A stretch of DNA of 64,000 nucleotides from Desulforhopalus sp. (GTDB lineage Bacteria; Desulfobacterota; Desulfobulbia; Desulfobulbales; Desulfocapsaceae), in the NCBI GenBank assembly GCA_023231425.1, contig JALNVI010000007.1, positions 1 through 64,000 of the forward strand, given 5' to 3'. A program made the translations under genes and the position numbers. Below are positions 16,845 through 26,361 of this stretch, piece by piece. Positions within the stretch are counted from its first letter, which is position 1, and the number at the start of each line of letters is the position of its first letter. The notes under the pieces were generated by a model that had not been told where the DNA came from, did no database searches, and saw nothing but the letters and a program-made list of their open reading frames with translations.

Positions 16845-19800
16845 TTATTTCTGAAGAATCACCAGCGGCAGCATCTTCTTCTCTGTCTTCACCGTGGTGG
16901 TACAAAGCAGCAGCCGATCTGGAGCAACAGCAAATTTTTTACTGAGATAGTCCTGCACGTTGCGGGCACGAATCTGGCCAAGCCTGGCAAGCCGCACGCT
17001 ATCTCCGGCGGGTACGGAGATGGTCTTTCCCCGATCCGCATCAATATCCACATTGCTCATATACTCCCATGACGCCACGTACGGGCAGATTTGCCAGTCA
17101 CCCTCCCCTTTCTGAATCTTCTCCCCAGCCCTGTCCAGCTCGGCCATCTGCTCCGGCACAATATTTTTTGCACCCTTCAGAAAGATCACGGGGATATCCC
17201 CCTCTTTCAACATCTCCGAGCCGAGCTTCATCCCCGCATAGGCCAGTGCCCCATAGGGTCCGAGGGCGTAGATGGCATAGCCGGAAAGTGCCGGAACCAC
17301 CGCCTTGCTCAGCGATGTGACGATGATGTCGGTAAGGCCGATATTGAGATCATCGGGTGCCCCCTGCAGCGGAATGTCAAGGTCGATATTACCATCCTTG
17401 TTCTTCAGCACTGACAAAACCATGGACAGCGGCACCGGCAGTTGATTATCAAGCTTCGCAGCAAGCTCTTTGGAGATCAGTCTGGTCTCCAGATTAATCA
17501 ACAGCACATTGCTGTCCATTTTCAGGTAGTTCTCCTCCAGATCAACGGAGGCTTTGACCTGCAGCTGGCCACTCGCCAGCCCGGTACCCACAGACTGTAT
17601 GGTGTAGGCTGTGACATTCTGCAGCGGAAAATTTTTCAGACTGACAACAAGGTCCGCTGCAGGATCAAGTAAAAATGGCGAGATAGAGCCTTTCACACTG
17701 AGCGGAGCACGCCGCTCCAGCATCCCGTTGAAAAGAATCGGCGTTTTGGCACCCGGCTTTCTCGAATCAAGCGCGCCAATGGTGAACTTTTTGATCTTAA
17801 GATTACTCTTGAAAATGGCGGGAAGGGTGTAGTCAGAAAAATTAACCCCGCTGTTTCCGCTGATCAATACCTCTCCAAGGGAGATGGGGAAAGGCAAAAC
17901 AAGCGGTGTACCCTTCTCCTTCTTCCGTTTCTTCTCCTTCACCAGCTTCTCAACCGATTTCGCAGGGGCAACTTCCCCCCCGCTCATGGCGTCAAGCCGC
18001 TCAGAGATATTAATCCTGCCCTCTTTATCTCGCACGATGGTCGTCAGGAGATTCCTGAAATCAAGTTTATCTCCGGAAAAGCCACCTTTGCCCAGCCACT
18101 TGATACCGGTAAGCCGGGCCTCTCCGAGGCTCAGCCCGGGCTTCTCGTCACCCCCCTTCTCTGCATCGAGAAAAACCAGTTTGTTGAACGAAAGGCGCTC
18201 CACCGAAGCAGTACCATCAGTGGCTGCCTGCAGACCGCTAAAGGTGATGTCACGCAGGCTGAGCAGTTCGGAGTTATTGTGGACAGCCATAATTTTTGGA
18301 CTGCTAACAGCCAGGTCCTCCAGAGAAAAATTCTCCAGGTCATCGGTGCCAAAACCGTTGAGACCGAGAGAAGGCACGGTAATCTGCAGAGGGAACCCGC
18401 CCTCTACCGTAGTCACCAGCCCCTCGGCGCCGAGCTGTGCAGCCTTGAGATTTGTGCCGCCCAGCCCCTCAAAACCCTTGAGAGTCAGGCTCTCCAGAGT
18501 AACCATTGGTTCCTTCGCTCCCTCCATCGACAGGGCAAAACCTCCCACGTCGAGAGAACTGGTGCTCTTGATGTCCATCTTTGCACCAAGCAGCAACCCG
18601 GTTTTACTCTGCACTCTGAGATCCTTCTCGCTGATCTTCATCCCTGCCGACGCGAGATTCACATCAATGGTCTCACCGGTAAGAACTCCGTCGAGACCAA
18701 TCCGACTGCCACCTTCCGGCATGGCAAAGCTGAGGGTCCCATTCCAGCCCAGTCCCTGCAGGGCAACAGCGATCTGCTCTTTCTCTTTTCCAAAGGCAAA
18801 ATCAAGAGGCTTCAGGGTGAGCACACCGGCGGTATCCACCACGTTGGCCTCACCGTCACGCTGCCCCTGATAACCAATCATGCCCTTCCAGTTGAGAGTC
18901 TCCTCAGCAACATGCATGGAACTCTCCGCCATGATGGAGTTGAGAGCTGCGAGATTCAATTCTCCGTCAAGACTGACGAGGTTCTGTTTCGCAAGGTCGT
19001 AACCGACTTTTCCCTTCCACATCAACTCATCGGCAGTGGTTTGCAGAATTGGCATGTGGAAATCTATTCCGTCGATGGTGAGTGGCCCATTGTAGTCGAC
19101 AACAACACCGTCACCGATGGTCACGGTGGCTGCACCATCAAGTTTGACGAATTTTTCGCTGGTGGTCAACTCAGCGCCGGGAACACTGAGGGCATAACCG
19201 TCAGCGGTGAAAACACCGTCGGTCTGCACCAGCATTGGCACCTTTTGCGGCATGGAGAAGACAGCCTTTCCATGGTAATTGAGATTGTCAGCAGAGGTGT
19301 GGAAGGATTCGGAACCAACGTCCGCCTGCTTCACATTAATATCACCATCATATTTAACGTCGATACCGCCCTCTTTCATCGTAAAATCAACACTTCCCGC
19401 AAGCGCCGCCATTCCACCGAAAGAGGGAAGGGCATCCTTGAGAATGGTGTCCAGCTCATCAAGATCGAAGGCACTCACATCCACCTGCCCCACGACCTTG
19501 AAATCGGGTATGACCCGCAGCGCAGAGAGGTCGAGAGCGATCGGGTTACCATTGACACTCCCTTTCAATTTCAACGTCCCGGGTGCGGCATTTTCACGGG
19601 TGGAAAATTTATCGAGAGTAAGGCTGTCCACCTGCACCTCAAGGTCAAGCAGCGGAGAGATATAGTGCACCCTGCAGTTCGTAAGGGTGACATCGCTGGC
19701 GAGAAAGGCCCAGGGAGAGATCTCCCCTTCCGGTTCCTTCACTGTCACAGGTGGGGCCTGCGGCTCGCCTGCCTTCGGCAGATTTACGGTGCCAATTTTG

Positions 19801-20258
19801 ACGCTGCCATCGGGGGCCTCCACCACAAAAAGATTGAGATCAGTGTAGGTGGCGCGGGTAAGGAAGATATTTTTGTTGAAGAGTGCGGGCAGACTCATCT
19901 TGAGGTTAAGATCGGCCTGACTCATCAGTTTTTTGCCGCCCTGCTCGAGATCCACCCCCTTCAGCCACACCCGCCCGACAAAAGGGTTCCAGCCGAGTTT
20001 GTCTATGTGGGCACTGCCTGCACCATTCTGCAACAGCCAGTCGGTGAGGTAATATTTTGCTCCAAGTGGCAGCACAAAAACAAAAAGAAGCACAAAAGCC
20101 ACCGCAAGCATTCCAAGAATGGAGTACCAGCGGCGATACCAGCGACTCTTCCGAATCACCTCCTGCAACGGGACCTCTGTTTCGTCAAACTGCCTTTTGT
20201 CCTTTTCCGCCCCATCAGTACTGACACCTGCAATGTTATTTTCTTTATTTTCCGGCAT
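16845..20258 (-). CDS. Large DUF748 / AsmA-like envelope protein
   Basis: This 1137-residue protein has an N-terminal cytoplasmic segment rich in charged residues, one transmembrane anchor at about residues 45-68 (ILGMLAVAFVLLFVFVLP) and a very long periplasmic part of repeated beta strands. The DUF748 pattern is seen in WNPFVGRVWLKGVDLEQGG near the start and in FPLQNVTAYTIQSVGTGLASG and PLQGAPDDLNIGLTDIIV in the C-terminal third. The last 60 residues (RARNVQDYLSKKFAVAPDRLL) resemble the end of an OmpA-like domain. AsmA/TamB-type proteins form hydrophobic grooves across the periplasm and act in lipid or outer-membrane assembly; that role here is inference. It lies 64 bases downstream of pdxH on the same strand. 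Confidence 0.82.
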   Translation of the reverse strand: MPENKENNIAGVSTDGAEKDKRQFDETEVPLQEVIRKSRWYRRWYSILGMLAVAFVLLFVFVLPLGAKYYLTDWLLQNGAGSAHIDKLGWNPFVGRVWLKGVDLEQGGKKLMSQADLNLKMSLPALFNKNIFLTRATYTDLNLFVVEAPDGSVKIGTVNLPKAGEPQAPPVTVKEPEGEISPWAFLASDVTLTNCRVHYISPLLDLEVQVDSLTLDKFSTRENAAPGTLKLKGSVNGNPIALDLSALRVIPDFKVVGQVDVSAFDLDELDTILKDALPSFGGMAALAGSVDFTMKEGGIDVKYDGDINVKQADVGSESFHTSADNLNYHGKAVFSMPQKVPMLVQTDGVFTADGYALSVPGAELTTSEKFVKLDGAATVTIGDGVVVDYNGPLTIDGIDFHMPILQTTADELMWKGKVGYDLAKQNLVSLDGELNLAALNSIMAESSMHVAEETLNWKGMIGYQGQRDGEANVVDTAGVLTLKPLDFAFGKEKEQIAVALQGLGWNGTLSFAMPEGGSRIGLDGVLTGETIDVNLASAGMKISEKDLRVQSKTGLLLGAKMDIKSTSSLDVGGFALSMEGAKEPMVTLESLTLKGFEGLGGTNLKAAQLGAEGLVTTVEGGFPLQITVPSLGLNGFGTDDLENFSLEDLAVSSPKIMAVHNNSELLSLRDITFSGLQAATDGTASVERLSFNKLVFLDAEKGGDEKPGLSLGEARLTGIKWLGKGGFSGDKLDFRNLLTTIVRDKEGRINISERLDAMSGGEVAPAKSVEKLVKEKKRKKEKGTPLVLPFPISLGEVLISGNSGVNFSDYTLPAIFKSNLKIKKFTIGALDSRKPGAKTPILFNGMLERRAPLSVKGSISPFLLDPAADLVVSLKNFPLQNVTAYTIQSVGTGLASGQLQVKASVDLEENYLKMDSNVLLINLETRLISKELAAKLDNQLPVPLSMVLSVLKNKDGNIDLDIPLQGAPDDLNIGLTDIIVTSLSKAVVPALSGYAIYALGPYGALAYAGMKLGSEMLKEGDIPVIFLKGAKNIVPEQMAELDRAGEKIQKGEGDWQICPYVASWEYMSNVDIDADRGKTISVPAGDSVRLARLGQIRARNVQDYLSKKFAVAPDRLLLCTTTVKTEKKMLPLVILQK

Positions 20259-20322
20259 GGTCCGTATCGGTTGAGGTTTTCAAAAGCCCTTCCTGCCCGC
20301 TGTTCACTGAGCCCGATTCCGA

Positions 20323-20979
20323 TCAGGGGGCTAACCGCACCGGCGGCTGCCACAGGTCCTCTTTTTTCACATACTGGAAACGATCATGCAGGCGACTTGA
20401 GCCTCCCTGCCAAAACTCTATTTCCTGCGGCTCCACGCGGAAACCGCCCCAAAAACTCGGAATGGGAACTTTACCCTCGCCGATCTTCCGCTTCATCTCA
20501 TCAAGCTTCTGCAGCAGTACCTGCCGTGAGGTCAGCGGCGTACTCTGACTTGACACCCAGGCCGACATCTGACTCTCTTTTGGGCGACTGAGAATATATT
20601 TTGCCGACTCTGCCGCACTCACCTTCACCGCCCGCCCGCAAACGCGCACCTGGCGCTCCATTTCAAGCCAGACAAAGATGAGAGAGATTTGCGGGTTCCC
20701 GGCGATCTCCCGGGCCTTGCGGCTTCCGTAGTTGGTGTAGAAAACGAAACCGCGCTTATCATAAAATTTAAGCAGCACCGTTCGCTGACTCGGCATGCCG
20801 TTCTCCCCCACTGTGGCAACCACTACCGCCGTGGGGTCAGGCATACTCACCGCATCATTACGCGACAGCTCCAGTGCCTGCTCGAACCAGTGAGAGAACT
20901 GCTGCATTGGATCGTCCACAAGATCTTTGCGGGACAGCCCATCTTTGACATAATCTCTGCGATACTCTCCCAGATCCAT
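20323..20979 (-). CDS. pdxH: Pyridoxamine 5'-phosphate oxidase
   Basis: This FMN enzyme oxidises pyridoxine or pyridoxamine 5'-phosphate to pyridoxal 5'-phosphate. The product is 218 residues, the same length as E. coli PdxH. It has FMN-contact motifs SQRTVLLKFYDKRGFVFYTNYGS, the substrate segment SRPKESQMSAWVSSQS, and the conserved C-terminus VPIPSFWGGFRVEPQEIEFWQGG with SRLHDRF. The ATG at 20979 overlaps the stop of the upstream Tim44-like gene (TAATG) and has GGAGG before it. An upstream in-frame ATG at 21003 is less likely. Confidence 0.93.
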   Translation of the reverse strand: MDLGEYRRDYVKDGLSRKDLVDDPMQQFSHWFEQALELSRNDAVSMPDPTAVVVATVGENGMPSQRTVLLKFYDKRGFVFYTNYGSRKAREIAGNPQISLIFVWLEMERQVRVCGRAVKVSAAESAKYILSRPKESQMSAWVSSQSTPLTSRQVLLQKLDEMKRKIGEGKVPIPSFWGGFRVEPQEIEFWQGGSSRLHDRFQYVKKEDLWQPPVRLAP

Positions 20980-22007
20980 TACTGAAGCCCCTCCAGTTTC
21001 CACCCTTCAGTTCCTGTCGGACGCGCCCAGCTCCACTCTTCTTCAAATTTCACCGGCGTGTTCATATCGCCGTCCACAAGTTTGCCGGTGGTATCGCTGA
21101 CGTTATAATCCAGCAGGTTGGCAATGAAACGAACGGTGATAAAATCTTCCCGGCCATCACTGCCTGCCGCCACAATCTCAACGCTGCGAATAGCGATGGA
21201 TTCCAGTTTATTGATAATTCCCTTCTCCCGCATCTCGGCAAAATGCTTCTCATACTCTGTCACGAGCTGATCACCGAGCAGATGACGATAACTTGACAGG
21301 TCCCGCCGCATCCAGCCCGCCTGTACCTGAAAGAAGACATCTGAGGCGACCTCTTTAAAGTGGTCCTCGTCAAAACTACGGTCGTACTGACGAATCTGTG
21401 CCAGTCCTTCTGTCACCTCCATCGGGGTCTCGGCAAGGGGCTGCTGTTCCGCCTCTGTTCCAGATTCCGAAGCGGAATCTGAACCGAGACCGGAACTGAG
21501 GCCCGAACCGAGACCGGAACCAATACCGGAGCCAATATCTGGAGTAACGCTCCCACCGGTGTTCTCCCGATTCACGGGTTTCTGCTGGTTTCCCGAATTC
21601 TGCCCCGGAAACTTCCACTGCCCGCTGCTCCTGGAACTTCCACCGCCCTGAGAACTTTTATAGCGTCTCCACAGGAACCAGGCACCCCCAGCGAGCAGCA
21701 GAGGAAGCAGTAATCCCATTCCCTGCCCGCCCGAACCGAGAAGGGAACCGAAAAGCATTCCGCCAATGGCTCCACCCAGCAGGCCGCCCATCAGACCGCG
21801 GCTGAAACCGCCACTCTGATTCTGCATGCGGTTATTAGAAGCGGGGGCCTGTTTCTGTGCGGGACGCGTCATACGAAAGCTCTTGCCGCCCATCTTCGAA
21901 CGCGCCTCGGCGTATTGCGGAGTGACTGCGGTGACTGTGACGCCCACTACAGTGTAAACGCAGAGAAGGGACATGATGAGACTCAGAGTGAGGAAAAAAC
22001 GTTTCAT
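20979..22007 (-). CDS. Tim44-like domain protein
   Basis: This 342-residue protein begins with a signal or anchor segment (MKRFFLTLSLIMSLLCVYTVVG), followed by a Gln/Asn/Met-rich stretch and a glycine-rich membrane segment (GLMGGLLGGAIGGMLFGSLLG, then MGLLLPLLLAGGAWFLW). A low-complexity Gly-Ser linker with repeats of GSGLGSG follows (coded around 21480-21540). The last 150 residues form the Tim44/MRPL45-type domain (FDEDHFKEVASDVFFQVQAGW, WSWARPT). Bacterial members of this family are of unknown function and sit at the membrane. Its stop overlaps the pdxH start, so the pair is one operon. Confidence 0.82.
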   Translation of the reverse strand: MKRFFLTLSLIMSLLCVYTVVGVTVTAVTPQYAEARSKMGGKSFRMTRPAQKQAPASNNRMQNQSGGFSRGLMGGLLGGAIGGMLFGSLLGSGGQGMGLLLPLLLAGGAWFLWRRYKSSQGGGSSRSSGQWKFPGQNSGNQQKPVNRENTGGSVTPDIGSGIGSGLGSGLSSGLGSDSASESGTEAEQQPLAETPMEVTEGLAQIRQYDRSFDEDHFKEVASDVFFQVQAGWMRRDLSSYRHLLGDQLVTEYEKHFAEMREKGIINKLESIAIRSVEIVAAGSDGREDFITVRFIANLLDYNVSDTTGKLVDGDMNTPVKFEEEWSWARPTGTEGWKLEGLQ

Positions 22008-22265
22008 AGTCGTTTTATGCTCCTTTTTGTTAAGGTTTTGTTGAGTTACTGGTGCAGTTTTCCATACGGGGAAAAAGGAACCTTGAATTACGGGTAGACT
22101 TTATCCTTTTCAAGGGTGCAAAAAAGTTTCACACACTATAGTCTGTACTGTCAGATTTGCTACACCACAAAGATAATAATATCGATTTCTCCGCGCTGCG
22201 ACTCCACATTACCCTGCCGCGCCTCCTGCCATTTTCTCCCAACAGATGATTTTTTCATATTTGAC

Positions 22266-23828
22266 ATGACCACTCTTCTTCTCATAGCCCCGCCCCATTT
22301 CAAAGCCTGTGAACCTCCCGCTTCCCTCGCCTTTCTCTCTGGTGCACTGCGAGCCGGTGGCGTGGAATGTGTGACGGCCGATCTCAACCTGGAAGGACAG
22401 CTCCACCTGCTGCAGCAGGCGAATACCCTGCCACTGGAGGGGAAATGGCAACAACGGGCGGTAAAAAACTGCAACCGCAACCTCAAGGCACTGCGCATGC
22501 CGCGCAGCCGACAACTCTACGGCAACAATGACCGCTATCGCCGTTGTGTCATCGACATAAACAAAGTGCTGGAGATGGCGGCAGCCGAAACGGGAGCAAA
22601 AGCCAGCCTGGCCGATTTTCAGCTTCCCGGCCGTTCTCCGCTCGCTTCCGAAGATCTCCTGCAGGCAGCCAGAGAGCCGCAGAGCAATCCGTGGTTTTCT
22701 TTCTTTTCCCATCGTCTGCGCGAACTGCTCTGTGAGAACGGCGCAGACTGGCTGGGGCTCTCGCTCAATTTCCTCAGCGAGGCACTCACGACCTTTGCCA
22801 TTATCGGCTGGATGCGGCAGGAATTCCCCGGAGTGAAGCTGGTGGTCGGCGGCGGACTGGTCACCACCTGGATGAGCCACCCGAACTGGAGCAGCCGGGA
22901 GAGCCATCTGGCCACTCTCGCCCACTTCATCGCCGGACCCGGAGAAGAGGCTCTCACCACCCTGCTCGGCGGCACGCCGGTCGCAGATGCGCCTCCGGAT
23001 TACAGAGAGCTTGCCGGTCCGTACTTTTCGCCGGGATTTGTCCTCCCCTGGACCGCCTCGCGCGGCTGCTTCTGGCGGAGATGCACCTTCTGTCCGGAGA
23101 CCGCCGAGAGGAACACCTTTCTCCTCAGTCCACCCCGGAAAAACATCCTTCAGCTGGAAAAGCAATGCGAACGGCACTCTCCGGCCCTGATTCATTTTCT
23201 TGATAACGCCATCACCCCCGCAATGATGCGGGAACTGACAAAATGGCGAATGCCTCCATGGTACGGGTTTGCCCGTTTTGACGGCCTCCTCACGAACGAA
23301 AAGTTCTGCCGCAAACTGGCCGCATCCGGTTGCGTAATGCTCAAGCTGGGACTGGAATCCGGAGACCCTGCGGTACTGGCCGCCATGAACAAAGGGACGG
23401 TCCTGCCCCTCGTGGAACGGGCGCTGGCCAGCCTGAAAAACGCAGGCATTGCCACCTACATCTATCTTCTCTTCGGCACCCCTGCAGAGGAACGCGATGC
23501 GGCCCTCTGCACACGGGATTTCGTCGCCGCCCATGCGCAGGAAATCGACTTCCTCAATCTCGCTATCTTTAACATGCCTCGACTCTCCGAAGAGGCCCGC
23601 GGCGGCATTACAACCATGGACTTCAGCGATGACGACCTCTCAATCTATACTGACTTCGTCCACCCTCTCGACTGGCATCGCGGCAAAATTCGCCGTTTCC
23701 TTGACAGTGATTTTCGCCGGACTCCGGAGATAGCAGCTATTCTGCGCCGCGACCCGCCCTTTTTTACCTCCAACCACGCAGCCTTTCTCCTCCCCGCCAC
23801 CATAGAATATGCAGAGCGACAGAGATGA
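22266..23828 (+). CDS. B12-binding-type radical SAM protein
   Basis: This is an uncharacterised radical SAM enzyme of about 520 residues. The N-terminus (MTTLLLIAPPHFKACEPP, then LAFLSGALRAGGVECVTADLN) has the layout of a cobalamin-binding domain. The [4Fe-4S] cysteines are in SRGCFWRRCTFCPE, a C-x4-C-x2-C spacing instead of the common C-x3-C-x2-C. Downstream are GLESGDPAVLAAMNKG and IYLLFGTPAEE, typical of the radical SAM barrel. The substrate is not predictable. The ATG at 22266 is chosen because it begins the recognisable domain; no clear ribosome-binding site precedes it and the frame is open back to 22116. The stop overlaps the hrpB start by four bases. Confidence 0.8.
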   Translation: MTTLLLIAPPHFKACEPPASLAFLSGALRAGGVECVTADLNLEGQLHLLQQANTLPLEGKWQQRAVKNCNRNLKALRMPRSRQLYGNNDRYRRCVIDINKVLEMAAAETGAKASLADFQLPGRSPLASEDLLQAAREPQSNPWFSFFSHRLRELLCENGADWLGLSLNFLSEALTTFAIIGWMRQEFPGVKLVVGGGLVTTWMSHPNWSSRESHLATLAHFIAGPGEEALTTLLGGTPVADAPPDYRELAGPYFSPGFVLPWTASRGCFWRRCTFCPETAERNTFLLSPPRKNILQLEKQCERHSPALIHFLDNAITPAMMRELTKWRMPPWYGFARFDGLLTNEKFCRKLAASGCVMLKLGLESGDPAVLAAMNKGTVLPLVERALASLKNAGIATYIYLLFGTPAEERDAALCTRDFVAAHAQEIDFLNLAIFNMPRLSEEARGGITTMDFSDDDLSIYTDFVHPLDWHRGKIRRFLDSDFRRTPEIAAILRRDPPFFTSNHAAFLLPATIEYAERQR

Positions 23829-26299
23829 ACATGCCGGAACTGCCCGTCAACGCCATCCTGCCGGAGCTGAGACAGCTCCTTGCGGAGAACCATGCCGTCA
23901 TCCTCGAAGCAGAGACCGGTGCGGGAAAATCCACCCGCATTCCCCTTGCCCTGCTCAATGAGAAGTGGCGGGCGGGCAGGAAGATCATCATGCTTGAGCC
24001 GCGTCGTCTCGCCGCCCGCTCGGTGGCCACCTTCATGGCGCAGCTGCTTGGTGAACAACCGGGGCAGCGGGTGGGCTGGCAGATCCGCAACGATTATCGT
24101 CCAGGGAGTGCTATTGAAGTGGTCACGGAAGGAATTCTCACCCGCCGCCTGCAGAGTGACCCGGAGTTACAGGATGCGGCGCTGATCATCTTTGACGAAT
24201 TCCACGAACGCTCCATCCACGCCGACCTTGCCCTCGCCCTCTGCCGCGAGGTACAGACTGCTCTGCGCCCCGATCTGAAACTGCTGGTGATGTCCGCCAC
24301 CCTTGAGAGCGAACCACTCTGTGAGGTCCTGGAGACATCAGCCCTCCTGCACGTGCAGGGCCGTCTTTTTCCGGTAGAAACCCGGCATCTGGCACGTCCC
24401 GTCACTGGAAATATTACGGCGGCAGCCGCCCGCGCGGTCCACCGCGCCCTCGCTGAAAAAAACGGCGATGTTCTGGTTTTTCTTCCCGGTGTTGGAGAGA
24501 TTCGCCGCACACAGGAAATTCTGCAGGCAGAGCTGCCGCAGACACTGGTAACGACGCTCTATGGCGGACTCAGCTTCTCCGCCCAGCAGCAGGCGCTGGC
24601 GCCCGCACCTGCAGGACGCAGCAAGGTGGTGCTGGCCACCAACATCGCCGAGACCAGCCTCACCATCGAAGGTATCGGCTGCGTGGTCGATTCCGGCCTT
24701 GTGCGCAGGGCTCTCTTTGATCCCGCCACCGGAATGACCCGGCTTATCACCCGCAGGATCTCGAAGAGCTCGGCAGAGCAGCGAAAGGGCCGGGCGGGAA
24801 GAGTGAGGCGGGGCATCTGCTTTTGCCTGTGGAGCGAAGGGGAAGAAACAACCATGAAGGAGCAGGAGGATGAGGAGATTCGCACCACCGACCTCTCCCG
24901 CCTGGTCCTCGAACTGGCCGCCTGGGGAGTAACGGAGCGGAATGGCCTGCCCTGGCTGACTCCACCGCCTGAAGGCAACTTTCGCCAGTCACAGAAAGCT
25001 CTCACCCGCCTCGGTTTTCTCGATGCCCGCGGTATCACACCTCTCGGCCGCAGAGCCGTTGAACTGGGGGTGTCTCCTCCCCTTGCAGCCCTGCTGCTGC
25101 GGGGCAATTCTGCAGATGCCGTCTGGCTGACTGCCCTGCTCGGGGAACGCGACATTTTCCGGCGGGATTCCGGCGCTGACCTCACCCAGCGACTTGAGGC
25201 CCTCACCGCCTTCCGCAGGGACCGCCAGCGGGCAGCACATTCCTATCCACTGTTACGCCAGGCAGCGGAACAGGTGGTAAAAAGCGCCAAAACGCTGAAG
25301 GGGAAAAGCACAGGCGGCCAGGGAGAAGATTCCCCCGCCGCCCTGCTGGCCCTCGCCTGGCCGGAGAGGGTGGCACACAAAAGGGGAGAAACACGCAATG
25401 GCCGTGCCGAGTTTCTCCTCGCCGGAGGTGGAAGCTGCTTTCTGCCGCTGGAAGACCCGCTCTCCCGCGCCGAATGGCTGGTGGTGGCCGCCCTTGATGG
25501 CGAGCGCAGCGGCGGACGCATCTACCTCGCCGCGGAATACAGCCGTAAAGAGCTGGAGATGCAGTTTGCGGGGGAACTGAAGGAGACTATCCTCTGTAAC
25601 TATCTCAGCGGGAAACAGCGCCTGGAGGTGGAGAAGGTGCAGAGTTTTGGCAGCATTGTGCTGGAACGGCAGCGCATCACCCGCCCGGAACCAACGCAGA
25701 TAGAAGCGGCATTGCTTGAGGCGGTGCGTGTGGAACGTCTCACCATCCTGCCGTGGACAAAAAAGCTCAGCCACTGGCTGGAGCGCGCCCGCTGGCTGGC
25801 CGCCCAGGGAGAAGGCTGGCCAGACGTGAGTGAAGAAAATCTACTCTCCGGGCTCAATCAATGGCTGGCACCTTTTCTCGCCGGGCTGACCAGTATTGGC
25901 GGGCTGGCAGAGGTCAACCTTCGCTGCGCCCTGCAGTCCCTCTTCACACCACAGCAGCTCAACGACATAGAGAGTGAGGCCCCGACCGACTTCACCACTC
26001 CTTCCGGACGCACCCTGCCCATCCTCTATCGTAAAGATCAGGGACCGGTGGTGAGCGTCAGACTGCAGGAGATGTTCGGCCAGACCGACTCCCCGCGTCT
26101 TGCATGGAAGCGAATCCCCCTGGTCTTCGAACTGCTCAGCCCGGCCGGACGTCCCATCCAGACCACCGCCGACCTCGCTGGCTTCTGGGTCACATCCTAC
26201 AAGGAGGTTGCCCGGGAAATGCGCGGTCGCTATCCCAAACATCGCTGGCCGGAAGAGCCACTACAAGAGAAACCGGGAAGGTCTCTGAAGCGCAAATAA
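23825..26299 (+). CDS. hrpB: ATP-dependent helicase HrpB
   Basis: This is a DEAH-box RNA helicase-like protein of 824 residues, close to the usual HrpB length. Motifs in order are Walker A EAETGAGKSTRIP, motif Ia LEPRRLAARSVA, DEFH (IIFDEFHERSIHADLALALC), SAT (VMSATLES), TNIAETSLTIEGI and QRKGRAGR. The C-terminal HrpB-specific region (LRCALQSLFTPQQLNDI, SVRLQEMFGQTDSPRL, YKEVAREMRGRYPKHRWPE) is intact. The ATG at 23825 is embedded in the preceding gene's end, so the two are translationally coupled. The physiological role of HrpB is poorly known. Confidence 0.95.
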   Translation: MNMPELPVNAILPELRQLLAENHAVILEAETGAGKSTRIPLALLNEKWRAGRKIIMLEPRRLAARSVATFMAQLLGEQPGQRVGWQIRNDYRPGSAIEVVTEGILTRRLQSDPELQDAALIIFDEFHERSIHADLALALCREVQTALRPDLKLLVMSATLESEPLCEVLETSALLHVQGRLFPVETRHLARPVTGNITAAAARAVHRALAEKNGDVLVFLPGVGEIRRTQEILQAELPQTLVTTLYGGLSFSAQQQALAPAPAGRSKVVLATNIAETSLTIEGIGCVVDSGLVRRALFDPATGMTRLITRRISKSSAEQRKGRAGRVRRGICFCLWSEGEETTMKEQEDEEIRTTDLSRLVLELAAWGVTERNGLPWLTPPPEGNFRQSQKALTRLGFLDARGITPLGRRAVELGVSPPLAALLLRGNSADAVWLTALLGERDIFRRDSGADLTQRLEALTAFRRDRQRAAHSYPLLRQAAEQVVKSAKTLKGKSTGGQGEDSPAALLALAWPERVAHKRGETRNGRAEFLLAGGGSCFLPLEDPLSRAEWLVVAALDGERSGGRIYLAAEYSRKELEMQFAGELKETILCNYLSGKQRLEVEKVQSFGSIVLERQRITRPEPTQIEAALLEAVRVERLTILPWTKKLSHWLERARWLAAQGEGWPDVSEENLLSGLNQWLAPFLAGLTSIGGLAEVNLRCALQSLFTPQQLNDIESEAPTDFTTPSGRTLPILYRKDQGPVVSVRLQEMFGQTDSPRLAWKRIPLVFELLSPAGRPIQTTADLAGFWVTSYKEVAREMRGRYPKHRWPEEPLQEKPGRSLKRK

Positions 26300-26300
26300 G

Positions 26301-26338
26301 AAAAGGGCTCCAACGGATTAATCCGTTGGAGCCCTTTT
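26301..26338. terminator. Perfect 19-bp bidirectional terminator between hrpB and prfB
   Basis: The arm AAAAGGGCTCCAACGGATT (26301-26319) is immediately followed by its exact reverse complement (26320-26338), ending in TTTT. It suits two convergent genes. Confidence 0.92.
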
Positions 26339-26361
26339 AGGTCACAGTAAAGGTCGACGCG

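Noticed and set aside
18279..20591. A 770-codon open frame on the plus strand
   Set aside because: It lies antisense to the DUF748 gene, whose frame gives a recognisable protein. The antisense translation is His/Arg-rich with no domain and is a product of codon bias.
21480..21540. Tandem repeat or CRISPR-like array
   Set aside because: It is the coding sequence of the Gly-Ser linker in the Tim44-like protein; units are 12-18 bases with no spacers.
22209..23534. A 441-codon minus-strand frame
   Set aside because: It is antisense to the radical SAM gene, with no start signal or domain.
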